A stretch of 13,773 nt of DNA from Candidatus Omnitrophota bacterium (GTDB lineage: Bacteria; Omnitrophota; Gorgyraeia; Gygaellales; JAHJCI01): contig JAHJCI010000182.1 in assembly GCA_018813085.1 (NCBI GenBank), forward strand, positions 1 through 13,773. The letters are read 5' to 3'. The position numbers were made by a program, and so were the translations under genes. Of the stretch, positions 1 to 7,046 are shown piece by piece (the first letter of the stretch is position 1; each line of letters begins with the position of its first letter). The notes under the pieces were generated by a model. That model saw only the letters and a list, made by a program, of their open reading frames with translations, was not told the DNA's origin and made no database searches.

Positions 1-30
1 GAAAGGACCTTTTTTTACTGACCTGGGCAT
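1..30 (-). CDS. rpsS: 30S ribosomal protein S19, first 10 codons (partial)
   Basis: The first ten codons of a gene that runs off the low-coordinate end of the window read MPRSVKKGPF, the typical start of bacterial S19, a small-subunit head protein that pairs with S13 near the A-site tRNA contact region. The ATG lies 16 bases after the rplB stop codon (TAG at 47-49). A strong Shine-Dalgarno sequence, GAGGAG at 37-42, sits six bases upstream of it. The order rplB-rpsS is the standard S10-operon order, which supports the call despite the short length. The rest of the protein cannot be assessed. Confidence 0.9.
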   Translation of the reverse strand, partial: MPRSVKKGPF

Positions 31-46
31 AAGAATCTCCTCTAGC

Positions 47-877
47 CTAACGCTTCTTTATAATAAATTTATCCGAGTATTTCTTTTTTCTTCTTGTTTT
101 ATAACCTTTTGTAGGTTGGCCCCATCTTGAAACCGGATGAGGATTACCTTGTCCGGCTTTTCCTTCTCCTCCACCATGCGGATGGTCGACCGGATTCATT
201 GCTACGCCTCTAACGGTAGGGCGTACTCCTAGCCATCTCATGCGCCCTGCCTTGCCGTAGGATTTCTCTTCATGCTCTATATTACTTAGTTGGCCGATTG
301 TAGCAAAACAATCTGGATGTATTAACCTGACTTCTCCTGAAGGCATTCTCAGATGAATTATCCTGTCTTCCTTGGCAATAACTTGAGCATAGCTGCCTGC
401 GCTTCTGATTATCTGCCCTCCCTTTCCGGGAGTTAGTTCGATATTATGAATCATTGAGCCTTGTGGTATGTAGCGTATCGGCATAGAATTACCGGTTTTT
501 ATCTCTGTCTGCGGGTTACGGGAAGAAATTACCGAATCACCAACCTTCAAGCCCAAAGGAGCCAGAATATACCTTTTGTCCTTGTCTTCATATTCGACTA
601 AAGCTATCCTTGCAGAGCGGTTAGGGTCATACTCGATTGAAACAACCTTGCCCGGCATATCAAATTTATTACGTTTAAAATCTATAAGCCGGTACATCCG
701 CTTATGTCCACCGCCCTTATGCCATACAGTAAGGCGACCGTACGAATTTCTTCCACCGGACTTCTTCAGCGGCCTGATTAATGATTTCTCCGGCTTATCT
801 TTGGTAATTTCAGAGAAATCACACAGCCTTGTCCAGCGCATTGAAGGTGTTGTTGGTTTATATTTTTTAATTCCCAT
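47..877 (-). CDS. rplB: 50S ribosomal protein L2
   Basis: Complete 276-residue L2, the usual family length. L2 is a primary 23S rRNA-binding protein needed for subunit association and peptidyl-transferase centre assembly. The start reads [15 protein letters not shown], followed by the family segments [17 protein letters not shown] (about 29-45), HKGGGHKR (53-60) and the OB-fold stretch with [13 protein letters not shown]. The C-terminal half holds [19 protein letters not shown], including the histidine matching E. coli His229 near the catalytic centre. The tail is strongly basic ([16 protein letters not shown]), as expected for an rRNA-penetrating extension. The ATG lies 17 bases after the rplW stop, with a moderate AAGGG upstream. 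Only the N-terminal segment [10 protein letters not shown] looks somewhat divergent. Identification is secure. Confidence 0.98.
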   Translation of the reverse strand: MGIKKYKPTTPSMRWTRLCDFSEITKDKPEKSLIRPLKKSGGRNSYGRLTVWHKGGGHKRMYRLIDFKRNKFDMPGKVVSIEYDPNRSARIALVEYEDKDKRYILAPLGLKVGDSVISSRNPQTEIKTGNSMPIRYIPQGSMIHNIELTPGKGGQIIRSAGSYAQVIAKEDRIIHLRMPSGEVRLIHPDCFATIGQLSNIEHEEKSYGKAGRMRWLGVRPTVRGVAMNPVDHPHGGGEGKAGQGNPHPVSRWGQPTKGYKTRRKKKYSDKFIIKKR

Positions 878-894
878 ATTTTAATAACCCTTGT

Positions 895-1173
895 TTAACC
901 AACCTCTATTTTTTGGCCCTTAACTAAAGTTACAACGGCTCTTTTATAATCGGGGGTCTTCCCAAGCTGATACCTGATTCTTCTTAATTTACCGGGCAAT
1001 ACATAAGTATTTACTTTTTTTACTTTAACTTTATATATTTCCTGCACGGCTTTTTTTATTTCTGGTTTATTAGCTTTTATATCTACCAGAAAAAGATACT
1101 TTTGCATAGGCTCTTGTGTAGTTGATTTTTCGGTTCTTAGCAAAGCTTTTATTATTTGATAGGGTGATTTCAT
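895..1173 (-). CDS. rplW: 50S ribosomal protein L23
   Basis: Complete 92-residue L23, normal in length. L23 binds 23S rRNA domain III beside the polypeptide exit tunnel, where it is a docking site for trigger factor and SRP. The N-terminus YQIIKALLRTEKST corresponds to the family's start through 'P..TEKS'. The segment KPEIKKAVQEIYKVKVKKVNTYVLPGKLRRIRYQLGKTPDYKRAVVTL is the conserved core that carries the extended rRNA-binding loop. The start ATG overlaps the rplD stop in an ATGA (1170-1173), a typical sign of translational coupling. The gene sits in its standard place between rplD and rplB. Confidence 0.97.
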   Translation of the reverse strand: MKSPYQIIKALLRTEKSTTQEPMQKYLFLVDIKANKPEIKKAVQEIYKVKVKKVNTYVLPGKLRRIRYQLGKTPDYKRAVVTLVKGQKIEVG

Positions 1174-1817
1174 TTCTTAAGCGATATTTCCTTTTTGATT
1201 CTGTTTACTAAAATTTCAAGCGCCTTAACGGTGATAATCAGCTTGCGTGCCTTTAGAACATCATAAGCATTGACATCGCCTGCCCTGCTGATGTTAAAAG
1301 CGGCGATATTCCTAAAACTTAAATCTAGATTTTTATCAATTCGCTCTGTCATCAGTAAAATTTTTTTTCCGTTTAGCTTCAACCCGGACAATATATTTAC
1401 GGCTTCTTTAGTTTTAGGCACTTCAATCTTTAATTCATCGACAACAATAAGGTTCTCTTCCTCCAGTTTTGCATTAAGGCTTGATTTTAAAGCAAGTAGT
1501 TTTATCTTTTTGGGTATTTTAAATGAAAAATCGCGCTTAAGTGGCCCAAAAATGGTACCTCCCTTTCTCCATAAAGGCGACCTTATCGAGCCTACGCGCG
1601 CACGCCCCGTACCTTTCTGTCTCCAGGGCTTTCTGCCTCCGCCTGAAACTTCACCGCGGGTTTTAGTAGTAGCCAGGCCTTTTCTTGCGCCCGACCTGTA
1701 CATCTGAACCGACTGGTAGAGAACAGATGTATTAACCTCACCGTCAAAAACAACAGGGTCTAAATCCAGTTTCTCTACCTGTTTGCCTTTCTGATTATAT
1801 ACTGTTATTTTACTCAT
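1170..1817 (-). CDS. rplD: 50S ribosomal protein L4
   Basis: Complete 215-residue L4, slightly longer than E. coli L4 (201). L4 binds 23S rRNA, and its extended loop lines the exit-tunnel constriction; in enterobacteria L4 also represses the S10 operon. The loop is visible as GLATTKTRGEVSGGG followed by RKPWRQKGTGRARVGSIRSPLWRKGGTIFGP (about residues 48-92), including the KGTGRAR motif. The C-terminal Rossmann-like part contains LIVVDELKI, GKKILLMTE and NVNAYDVL-like segments (here DVNAYDVLKARKLIITVKAL). The start ATGAGTAAA overlaps the last eight bases of rplC, and the end overlaps rplW by four, so all three are probably translationally coupled. No enterobacterial-type S10 leader is visible, so autoregulation by L4 cannot be claimed. 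Confidence 0.97.
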   Translation of the reverse strand: MSKITVYNQKGKQVEKLDLDPVVFDGEVNTSVLYQSVQMYRSGARKGLATTKTRGEVSGGGRKPWRQKGTGRARVGSIRSPLWRKGGTIFGPLKRDFSFKIPKKIKLLALKSSLNAKLEEENLIVVDELKIEVPKTKEAVNILSGLKLNGKKILLMTERIDKNLDLSFRNIAAFNISRAGDVNAYDVLKARKLIITVKALEILVNRIKKEISLKK

Positions 1818-2280
1818 TATTCTTTTGTTTTTTCTTCTTTGCTAGCCTGATAATTATTTTACTGTTTCTATGGCCCGGAACGGCTCCTTTAACTACCAGG
1901 AGATTATTCTCTTTATTCAGCTTTAAGACCTGTAAATTCTGGACCGTAACTTTCTTATTGCCCATATGGCCCGGCATGTGCCTTCCTTTTAAAACTCGGC
2001 TGGGCGAAGCGCTGGCGCCGATAGAGCCAACGCGCCGGTGCGACATCGAACCGTGGCTCTGAGGTCCTCCGCTCCAGTTCCAACGTTTCATGCCGCCCTG
2101 GAATCCCTTTCCTTTGGAAACTCCGGAAATATCAACAAAGTCTCCTTCTTTTAATAACCCCTCAGAATCATTACCTGTATCCGCGGAAGGTTCTGTTTCG
2201 ATTACGGTTGCAGGTAAACGCGCTCCCGCTTCAGAGAAAATATGAGTGATCCCGAGTTTTTTTCCTAAAAGTATTGCCAT
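1810..2280 (-). CDS. rplC: 50S ribosomal protein L3, internally shortened
   Basis: L3 is an early-assembly 23S rRNA-binding protein whose long loop reaches the peptidyl-transferase centre. The N-terminus MAILLGKKLGITHIFSEAG and the C-terminal part are clearly L3: GDFVDISGVSKGKGFQGG (46-63), the central loop KRWNWSGGPQSHGSMSHRR and GSIGASASPSRVLKGRHMPGHMGN, then VTVQNL and LLVVKGAVPGH. At 156 residues it is about 50 shorter than the usual 205-210. The loss is internal: after ATVIETEPS (24-32) the sequence reaches the late GDFVDISG motif within about 14 residues, omitting the family's 'VTQVKT..GY.A.QLGF...KP..GHF.KA.....L.EFR' region. The frame stays open throughout, so it looks like an in-frame deletion, real or from assembly. 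The glutamine methylated by PrmB in E. coli is replaced by alanine, as in many bacteria. Its basic tail overlaps rplD. Confidence 0.95.
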   Translation of the reverse strand: MAILLGKKLGITHIFSEAGARLPATVIETEPSADTGNDSEGLLKEGDFVDISGVSKGKGFQGGMKRWNWSGGPQSHGSMSHRRVGSIGASASPSRVLKGRHMPGHMGNKKVTVQNLQVLKLNKENNLLVVKGAVPGHRNSKIIIRLAKKKKQKNNE

Positions 2281-2390
2281 TTTGTTTAACTTTCTGATTA
2301 ATAACTTGAAAATGGAAATTTATTATAATCTGCTGCCTTGAGTATAAGTTTTAACCGCCGTCAGTTGATTACCGGCCATTAAGCGCCAAC
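2281..2390 (-). promoter_or_regulatory. rpsJ-rplC spacer with possible internal promoter
   Basis: This 110-base spacer is the longest gap in the run and falls inside what is usually a tight rpsJ-rplC-rplD unit. On the minus strand it contains an exact TATAAT (plus-strand 2322-2327), about 40 bases upstream of the rplC ATG. No good TTGACA-like hexamer lies 16-18 bases further upstream, so a sigma-70-type promoter is only weakly supported. The region directly before rplC (AGAAAG at modest spacing) is a weak ribosome-binding site. No terminator-like GC stem with a U-run and no tRNA-like or coding pattern was found. It could equally be a transcript leader or relaxed spacer. Confidence 0.25.
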
Positions 2391-2690
2391 TTATTTTATT
2401 TCAACGTCTACCCCGGCCGGCAAATTTAATTTTCTAAGCGCATCGACTGTTTTAGATGTTGGCTCAAGTATCTCAAGAAGCCTCTTGTGAATAGATAATG
2501 AGAATTGTTCACGAGACCTCTTATCGATCACCGGCGAACGCAAGACAGTATAAATCTCCCTCTTGGTCGGTAGAGGTACCGGTCCGTGCAAAACGGCTCC
2601 GGTCCTGCGAACAGTCTGTACGATATCGCTTACCGTTTGATCCAAGAGCCGATGGTCATATGCCTTAAGCTTGATGCGAATTTTTTCCAT
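2391..2690 (-). CDS. rpsJ: 30S ribosomal protein S10 (NusE)
   Basis: Complete S10 of 99 residues starting [18 protein letters not shown]. It matches the family throughout: [26 protein letters not shown], the [16 protein letters not shown] loop, and the ending [11 protein letters not shown]10 belongs to the 30S head and, as NusE, forms a heterodimer with NusB in antitermination complexes. I chose the ATG at 2690. An in-frame TTG two codons upstream (2696) would add only two residues, and homologues begin just a few residues before the [11 protein letters not shown] motif. Neither start has a strong Shine-Dalgarno sequence. It lies 33 bases after tuf, linking the str and S10 gene groups. Confidence 0.97.
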   Translation of the reverse strand: MEKIRIKLKAYDHRLLDQTVSDIVQTVRRTGAVLHGPVPLPTKREIYTVLRSPVIDKRSREQFSLSIHKRLLEILEPTSKTVDALRKLNLPAGVDVEIK

Positions 2691-2723
2691 TGTCAATTTT
2701 CTTTAATTGGTTACCCGGCTTTA

Positions 2724-3926
2724 TTAGGCGATTATTTCAGAAACTACTCCTGCGCCTACTGTACGCCCGCCTTCTCGTATAGCAAAACGAGATTCTTTCT
2801 CTAAGGCAACTGGGGTAATTAATTCTACTTCTAAATTAGCGTTGTCTCCGGGCATAATCATTTCAACTCCCTGCGCTAGCTTTGACGACCCAGTAACGTC
2901 TGTGGTGCGAAAATAAAACTGGGGACGGTAGCCGCTGAAAAATGGAGTATGCCTTCCACCTTCTTCTTTGGTTAAAACGTAAACCTGAGCCTTAAATTTT
3001 GTATGGGGGGTGATAGACTTAGGAGCAGCAATAACCATGCCTCGCTCAAGTTCTTTTTTGTCAATACCCCTTAAAAGCAGCCCAACATTATCTCCGGCCT
3101 GCGCTTCATCAAGGAGCTTTCTGAACATTTCAACTCCGGTGATAACTGTTTTCTGCGGCTCAGGGCGTAATCCGACGATTTCGACTTCGTCATTAATCTT
3201 AATCTTTCCACGCTCTACCCTGCCTGTGCCTACAGTACCGCGGCCTTCAATGGTAAATACGTCTTCAATTGCCATAAGAAAAGGCTTATCCATATCTCTT
3301 TTCGGCTGAGTAATAAATTCATCAACTGCCTTCATTAAATCCAGGATTGGTTTGCAGTTTGGGCAATCATCCTTATTACAATTGCAATTCATTGCATTTA
3401 ATGCACTTCCCTTGATAATCGGCGTCTTATCTCCGGGGAATTCGTACTTAGTAAGTAAATCCCTGACTTCCATTTCGACTAAATCCACCAATTCAGCATC
3501 TGTAACCATATCGATTTTGTTAAGAAACACGACAATCGTAGGAACGTTTACCTGGCGGGCCAGAAGTATATGCTCGCGAGTCTGTGGCATAGGTCCATCG
3601 GCAGCAGAAACTACCAATATCGCTCCGTCCATCTGGGCAGCGCCTGTTATCATATTCTTGATATAGTCGGCGTGTCCGGGACAGTCGATATGCGCGTAAT
3701 GGCGATTCACAGTTTGATACTCAACGTGCGCAATGTTAATAGTTACTCCTCTTTCCTTTTCTTCCGGTGCGTTATCAATGGAATCGAATGTCCTGGCATC
3801 TGCCAAGCCTCTTTTATTCAATACCTGCGTAATCGCCGAAGTCAGTGTTGTTTTTCCATGGTCTACATGGCCAATTGTCCCGATGTTTAAATGTGGTTTT
3901 GAACGAACAAATTTCTCTTTAGCCAT
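2724..3926 (-). CDS. tuf: Elongation factor Tu
   Basis: Complete 400-residue EF-Tu, the GTPase that delivers aminoacyl-tRNA to the ribosomal A site. The G domain shows GHVDHGKT (19-26), the effector region [14 protein letters not shown] (51-64), DCPGH (81-85) with the catalytic-position histidine, NKID (136-139) and GSAL (173-176). Domain II starts near [12 protein letters not shown] (213-224) with [13 protein letters not shown], and domain III includes [24 protein letters not shown] and ends [10 protein letters not shown]. The odd part is residues 181-191, [11 protein letters not shown], a CxCx4CxxC cluster between the G5 motif and domain II. In E. coli the same place has a cysteine-free stretch. 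It could bind a metal or be a lineage trait. The start is fixed by a near-perfect AAGGAGG at 3932-3938, five bases upstream. It lies 67 bases after fusA. Confidence 0.98.
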   Translation of the reverse strand: MAKEKFVRSKPHLNIGTIGHVDHGKTTLTSAITQVLNKRGLADARTFDSIDNAPEEKERGVTINIAHVEYQTVNRHYAHIDCPGHADYIKNMITGAAQMDGAILVVSAADGPMPQTREHILLARQVNVPTIVVFLNKIDMVTDAELVDLVEMEVRDLLTKYEFPGDKTPIIKGSALNAMNCNCNKDDCPNCKPILDLMKAVDEFITQPKRDMDKPFLMAIEDVFTIEGRGTVGTGRVERGKIKINDEVEIVGLRPEPQKTVITGVEMFRKLLDEAQAGDNVGLLLRGIDKKELERGMVIAAPKSITPHTKFKAQVYVLTKEEGGRHTPFFSGYRPQFYFRTTDVTGSSKLAQGVEMIMPGDNANLEVELITPVALEKESRFAIREGGRTVGAGVVSEIIA

Positions 3927-3931
3927 TCTTG

Positions 3932-3938
3932 CCTCCTT
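3932..3938 (-). promoter_or_regulatory. Strong ribosome-binding site of tuf
   Basis: On the minus strand this reads AAGGAGG, a near-complete anti-16S match, five bases upstream of the tuf ATG. Together with the rpsS site it is the strongest Shine-Dalgarno sequence in the window. This fits the high expression expected of EF-Tu compared with its operon neighbours, several of which have weak sites. Confidence 0.85.
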
Positions 3939-3993
3939 TTTTTGCCATTCTACCGTCGGTATTAATTATCATAAACATATCGATTTGCCTCTT

Positions 3994-6102
3994 TTAGCGG
4001 CGATGGCATACCTGTCTCTGTTTTTGAACAGAAACGTTCATACCTACACCAACAATCTTTTCAGCTATATTTGAAGGCACCTCGGCGTAATGCGAGGGCT
4101 CCATTGAATAAGTTGCCCGGCCTTGCGTTAATGACCTCAATGTAGTAGAGTAATTAAATATTTCAGCAAGCGGAACAAAAACACGTATAATACGCAAATG
4201 TTTTCTCTGGTTCAAGGCGTTAACCTTCCCCCTACGAGCGTTTAAATCTCCTAAAATTTGCCCTACATATTCCTCGGGTACTATAATTTCCATGTCCATT
4301 ACCGGTTCCAGCAGCATAGAACAGCCTTTTCTAAGCCCGTCGGTAATAGCTATTCCAGCTGCCATTTGAAAGGATAATTCCGAAGAGTCAACATCATGAT
4401 AACTTCCGTCTAAGAGCGTAAAAGCAATATCGACAAGAGGATATCCTGCCAAAATACCGCTTTTAGCCGAAAGCATTACCCCTTCTTCAACCGAAGCTAT
4501 AAACTCAGCAGGAATCGCTCCGCTTTTAATTTTACTTCTAAAGGTTATGCCTGTACCGGGAATTTCCTGTGGCTGCATCTGAATTACCACGTGTGCGTAT
4601 TGGCCTTTGCCTCCTGTTTGTTGAATGAACTTACCCGTAGTAACAACCTTCTTTGTAATTGTTTCCCTGTAAGAAACCTGCGGCTGGCCGATTTTAGCCT
4701 CGATCGTAAAATCTCTCATTATTCTGTCTACGGCGACTTCCAAATGAAGTTGTCCCATTCCCGATATCAGAGTCTGTCCGGTATCGGAATTGTAATTTAC
4801 CGTAAATGTAGGGTCTTCTTCAGCCAGCTTCCTTAGCCCCTGGCTTAATTTATCCTGGTCTTCGCTGCTGCGAGGTTCTATGCTCATTGAAATAACCGGC
4901 TCGGGGAAACGAATTTTCTCGATTAGAATCGGAGCCTCTTTATCGCAGAGCGTATCGCCTGTTTTGGTTTCTTTAAATCCGATCACCGCAGCTATATCCC
5001 CTGCTGCGATACTCTCAACAATTTCCTGCCTGTTAGCATGCATGTGCACTATCTTTGTAACCTTTTCGTTTAATCTTTGCGCGACGTTATAGACACTTTC
5101 ACCGACTGTAAGTTGCCCAGAATATACACGGACAAAATAAAGCCTTCCAACATAGGGATCAGTCATAGTCTTAAAACACAAGGCGCAAAAAGGAGCGTCA
5201 TAATCAACCGATCTTTCTTCGTAATCTCCTGTTTCCGGCTCTATTCCTTTTACAGGGGGAACATCAGCAGGCGAAGGAAGATAATCGCAAATTGCGTCTA
5301 GAAGCGGTTGTATTCCTTTATTTTTTAAAGAGGAGCCGCAAAGTACGGGTATAAATCTATTGACTAAAACGCCCCGGCGTATTGCCGTTTTTATCTCTTC
5401 GATACTAATAGGCTTTACATTAACAAACTTATCCATGATAAGTTCATTTGCTTCAGCCAGTCTCTCAATAAGAATATCTCGGTATTTCTTTACAGGAGCA
5501 GCGTAATCTTCGGGGATTGCCTTAATTTCGTATTTTTTCCCCGAATCATCGCTATATTGAATTAAATTTTCGTTAATTAAGTCGATTATTCCCTTAAAAC
5601 TGTCTTCGCTGCCGTAAGGAATCTGAATTGCTGCAGCATTTGCAGCTAAGTGAGAGTGCATTTGGTCCAGGGTGGCGAAAAAATCCGCTCCCACCCTGTC
5701 AATCTTATTTACATAGGCTATCCGGGCAACATTATAATGATCTGCCTGTCGCCAAACCGTCTCTGACTGCGGCTCTACTCCTCCTACAGCGCAAAATATT
5801 ACGACTACTCCGTCTAAAACCTTCAACGACCTCTCTACTTCAACCATAAAATCCACGTGTCCCGGAGTATCGATTATATTTATCAGGTTACTGCTCCAGG
5901 TGCAAGTAGTAGCTGCAGCGGTAATGGTGATACCTCTTTCCTGCTCCTGAACCATCCAGTCCATGGCAGCGGTGCCAAGGTCTACTTCGCCTATTTTATA
6001 AGACTTGCCGGTAAAATAAAGTATGCGCTCGGTAGTTGTAGTTTTTCCGGCGTCTATATGAGCGATAAAACCTATATTGCGAATTTGATTAAGTTTATTC
6101 AT
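3994..6102 (-). CDS. fusA: Elongation factor G
   Basis: Complete 702-residue EF-G, the GTPase that drives tRNA-mRNA translocation and, with RRF, ribosome recycling. The G domain shows AHIDAGKTT (14-22), the switch I region [13 protein letters not shown] (about 54-66), DTPGH (78-82), NKID (132-135) and CGSSLKNKG (255-263). Domain II follows around [15 protein letters not shown], domain III around [18 protein letters not shown] (448-465), domain IV around QYAHVVIQM and the tip region [13 protein letters not shown] (566-578), and domain V around [28 protein letters not shown]. Small departures from the common sequence (GMGQLHLE rather than [23 protein letters not shown] after the domain IV motif; a tail of about 15 residues after IAEKI) suggest a somewhat diverged EF-G, but no key G motif is lost. 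It starts four bases after the rpsG stop with only a weak ribosome-binding site, so translational coupling to rpsG is likely. Confidence 0.97.
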   Translation of the reverse strand: MNKLNQIRNIGFIAHIDAGKTTTTERILYFTGKSYKIGEVDLGTAAMDWMVQEQERGITITAAATTCTWSSNLINIIDTPGHVDFMVEVERSLKVLDGVVVIFCAVGGVEPQSETVWRQADHYNVARIAYVNKIDRVGADFFATLDQMHSHLAANAAAIQIPYGSEDSFKGIIDLINENLIQYSDDSGKKYEIKAIPEDYAAPVKKYRDILIERLAEANELIMDKFVNVKPISIEEIKTAIRRGVLVNRFIPVLCGSSLKNKGIQPLLDAICDYLPSPADVPPVKGIEPETGDYEERSVDYDAPFCALCFKTMTDPYVGRLYFVRVYSGQLTVGESVYNVAQRLNEKVTKIVHMHANRQEIVESIAAGDIAAVIGFKETKTGDTLCDKEAPILIEKIRFPEPVISMSIEPRSSEDQDKLSQGLRKLAEEDPTFTVNYNSDTGQTLISGMGQLHLEVAVDRIMRDFTIEAKIGQPQVSYRETITKKVVTTGKFIQQTGGKGQYAHVVIQMQPQEIPGTGITFRSKIKSGAIPAEFIASVEEGVMLSAKSGILAGYPLVDIAFTLLDGSYHDVDSSELSFQMAAGIAITDGLRKGCSMLLEPVMDMEIIVPEEYVGQILGDLNARRGKVNALNQRKHLRIIRVFVPLAEIFNYSTTLRSLTQGRATYSMEPSHYAEVPSNIAEKIVGVGMNVSVQKQRQVCHRR

Positions 6103-6106
6103 TCAG

Positions 6107-6577
6107 TTACCATCTAAAATGGGCAAAAGCGCGGTTTGCCTCTGCCATCTTATGTAAATCGTCTCTTTTTTTGATCGATGGACCTTCGCTCTTAAAAGCA
6201 GAAAGCAGTTCATCAGCCAGTTTCTGCTCCATGGGTTTGCCTTTTTTTTGCCTAGCAAAGTCCCTTATCCAGCGAAGAGCAAGTGATACGCCGCGTGCTT
6301 TATTAACCTCGATGGGGACTTGGTAATTAGCTCCGCCGATTCTGCGTGATTTTACCTCTAAATGCGGCCGTACATTATCAAGGGCCTTATGAAATACCTT
6401 TAATACATCTGGCTCAGTGGTTTTTTGACTTACTATTTCAAAAGCGCCGTAAACTATCTGTTCGGCAACCGCCTTTTCGCCCCGAAGCATAACCATGTTA
6501 ATAAACTTGCTCACCGTTTTACTGTTAAATTTCGGGTCTGGCATTACTTCCCTATTCTGTGCTTTGCGTCTTCTCAT
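6107..6577 (-). CDS. rpsG: 30S ribosomal protein S7
   Basis: Complete 156-residue S7, the usual length. S7 nucleates assembly of the 30S head, binds the 3' major domain of 16S rRNA and sits at the E site. The start MRRRKAQNREVMPDPKFNS and the motifs KFINMVMLRGEKAVAEQIVYGAF, DNVRPHLEVKSRRIGGANYQVPIEV and LRWIRDFARQKKGKPM are all standard, as is the ending HKMAEANRAFAHFRW. The ATG has GAGGGA (6581-6586) three bases upstream, a short spacing but a good match. It follows rpsL across a 97-base spacer with repeats and precedes fusA by four bases. In E. coli S7 represses the str operon; whether that applies here cannot be read from the sequence. Confidence 0.98.
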   Translation of the reverse strand: MRRRKAQNREVMPDPKFNSKTVSKFINMVMLRGEKAVAEQIVYGAFEIVSQKTTEPDVLKVFHKALDNVRPHLEVKSRRIGGANYQVPIEVNKARGVSLALRWIRDFARQKKGKPMEQKLADELLSAFKSEGPSIKKRDDLHKMAEANRAFAHFRW

Positions 6578-6605
6578 CCGTCCCTCGCTTCTCTCGGGAG
6601 TAACT

Positions 6606-6668
6606 AGATTACAGAGAACAGATTACAGAAAAGGATTTTTCTGGTTTCACTGCTCTGGTTTCTGGTTT
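6606..6668 (-). repeat. Heptad-periodic repeats and hairpin in rpsL-rpsG spacer
   Basis: The 97-base spacer between rpsL and rpsG contains short direct repeats in 7/14-bp register. On the plus strand, AGATTACAGA occurs at 6606-6615 and again at 6620-6629 (14 apart), and CTGGTTT occurs at 6641, 6655 and 6662 (14 and 7 apart). The two repeat types face each other: CAGAAAA (6626-6632) and TTTTCTG (6637-6643) form a perfect 7-bp stem with a four-base loop. Further out CAG/CTG (6619-6621 with 6650-6652) and CAGAG/CTCTG (6612-6616 with 6653-6657) also pair. The transcript could therefore form an imperfect hairpin over 6612-6657. No U-run follows, so it is not a classic terminator. Function unknown. 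Confidence 0.6.
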
Positions 6669-6674
6669 CTTTAT

Positions 6675-7046
6675 TCATTTAGGCCTTTTTGTCCCGTATT
6701 TAGACCTTGATCTTTTTCTATCTGCGACGCCGGCAGTATCCAGCGTTCCTCGGACGATATGATAACGTACGCCCGGTAAATCCTTTACGCGTCCGCCTCT
6801 GACTAAAACAATTGAGTGTTCCTGCAAGTTATGGCCTTCCCCGGGAATATAAGAGGTAACTTCAATACCCGTAGTTAACCTTACTCTGGCAATTTTACGC
6901 AAAGCCGAATTAGGCTTCTTAGGCGTCATTGTTCTTACCTGCACACAAACTCCCCTTCTCTGAGGGCATAATTTCAAAGCAGGTGATTTGGTTTTTTTCG
7001 TTTTAGCACTGCGTCCCTTTCTGATTAATTGAGAAATAGTCGGCAT
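6675..7046 (-). CDS. rpsL: 30S ribosomal protein S12
   Basis: Complete 123-residue S12, a decoding-centre protein that monitors codon-anticodon fidelity. [37 protein letters not shown] and [28 protein letters not shown] are classic S12 segments. Lys43 (TPKKPNS) and Lys88 (GGRVKDLPG), the main positions changed in streptomycin-resistant mutants, carry the wild-type residue. Asp89, the residue modified by RimO in bacteria that have it, is also present. The ATG overlaps the rpoC stop codon by one base (TAATG), with AAGGA at 7053-7057 as the ribosome-binding site. This direct rpoC-rpsL junction lacks the L7Ae-like gene found there in many Firmicutes. Confidence 0.98.
   Translation of the reverse strand: MPTISQLIRKGRSAKTKKTKSPALKLCPQRRGVCVQVRTMTPKKPNSALRKIARVRLTTGIEVTSYIPGEGHNLQEHSIVLVRGGRVKDLPGVRYHIVRGTLDTAGVADRKRSRSKYGTKRPK

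Noticed and set aside
1810..2280. rplC as a frameshifted pseudogene
   Set aside because: The frame is open from ATG to stop, both halves are well conserved and in the same frame, and it overlaps rplD normally; an in-frame loss explains the short length.
2691..2696. TTG at 2696 as the start of rpsJ
   Set aside because: An ATG two codons downstream gives an N-terminus like other S10 proteins; the TTG adds only two residues and has no better ribosome-binding site.
3951..3961. Palindrome TACCGTCGGTA in the fusA-tuf spacer as an operator or terminator
   Set aside because: Only five bases per arm with a one-base centre, no U-run and no second copy nearby; a match this short can arise by chance.
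6606..6668. CRISPR-like array in the rpsL-rpsG spacer
   Set aside because: The repeat units are 7-14 bases with no unique spacers of constant length, and there are no cas genes; it is a short-period repeat instead.
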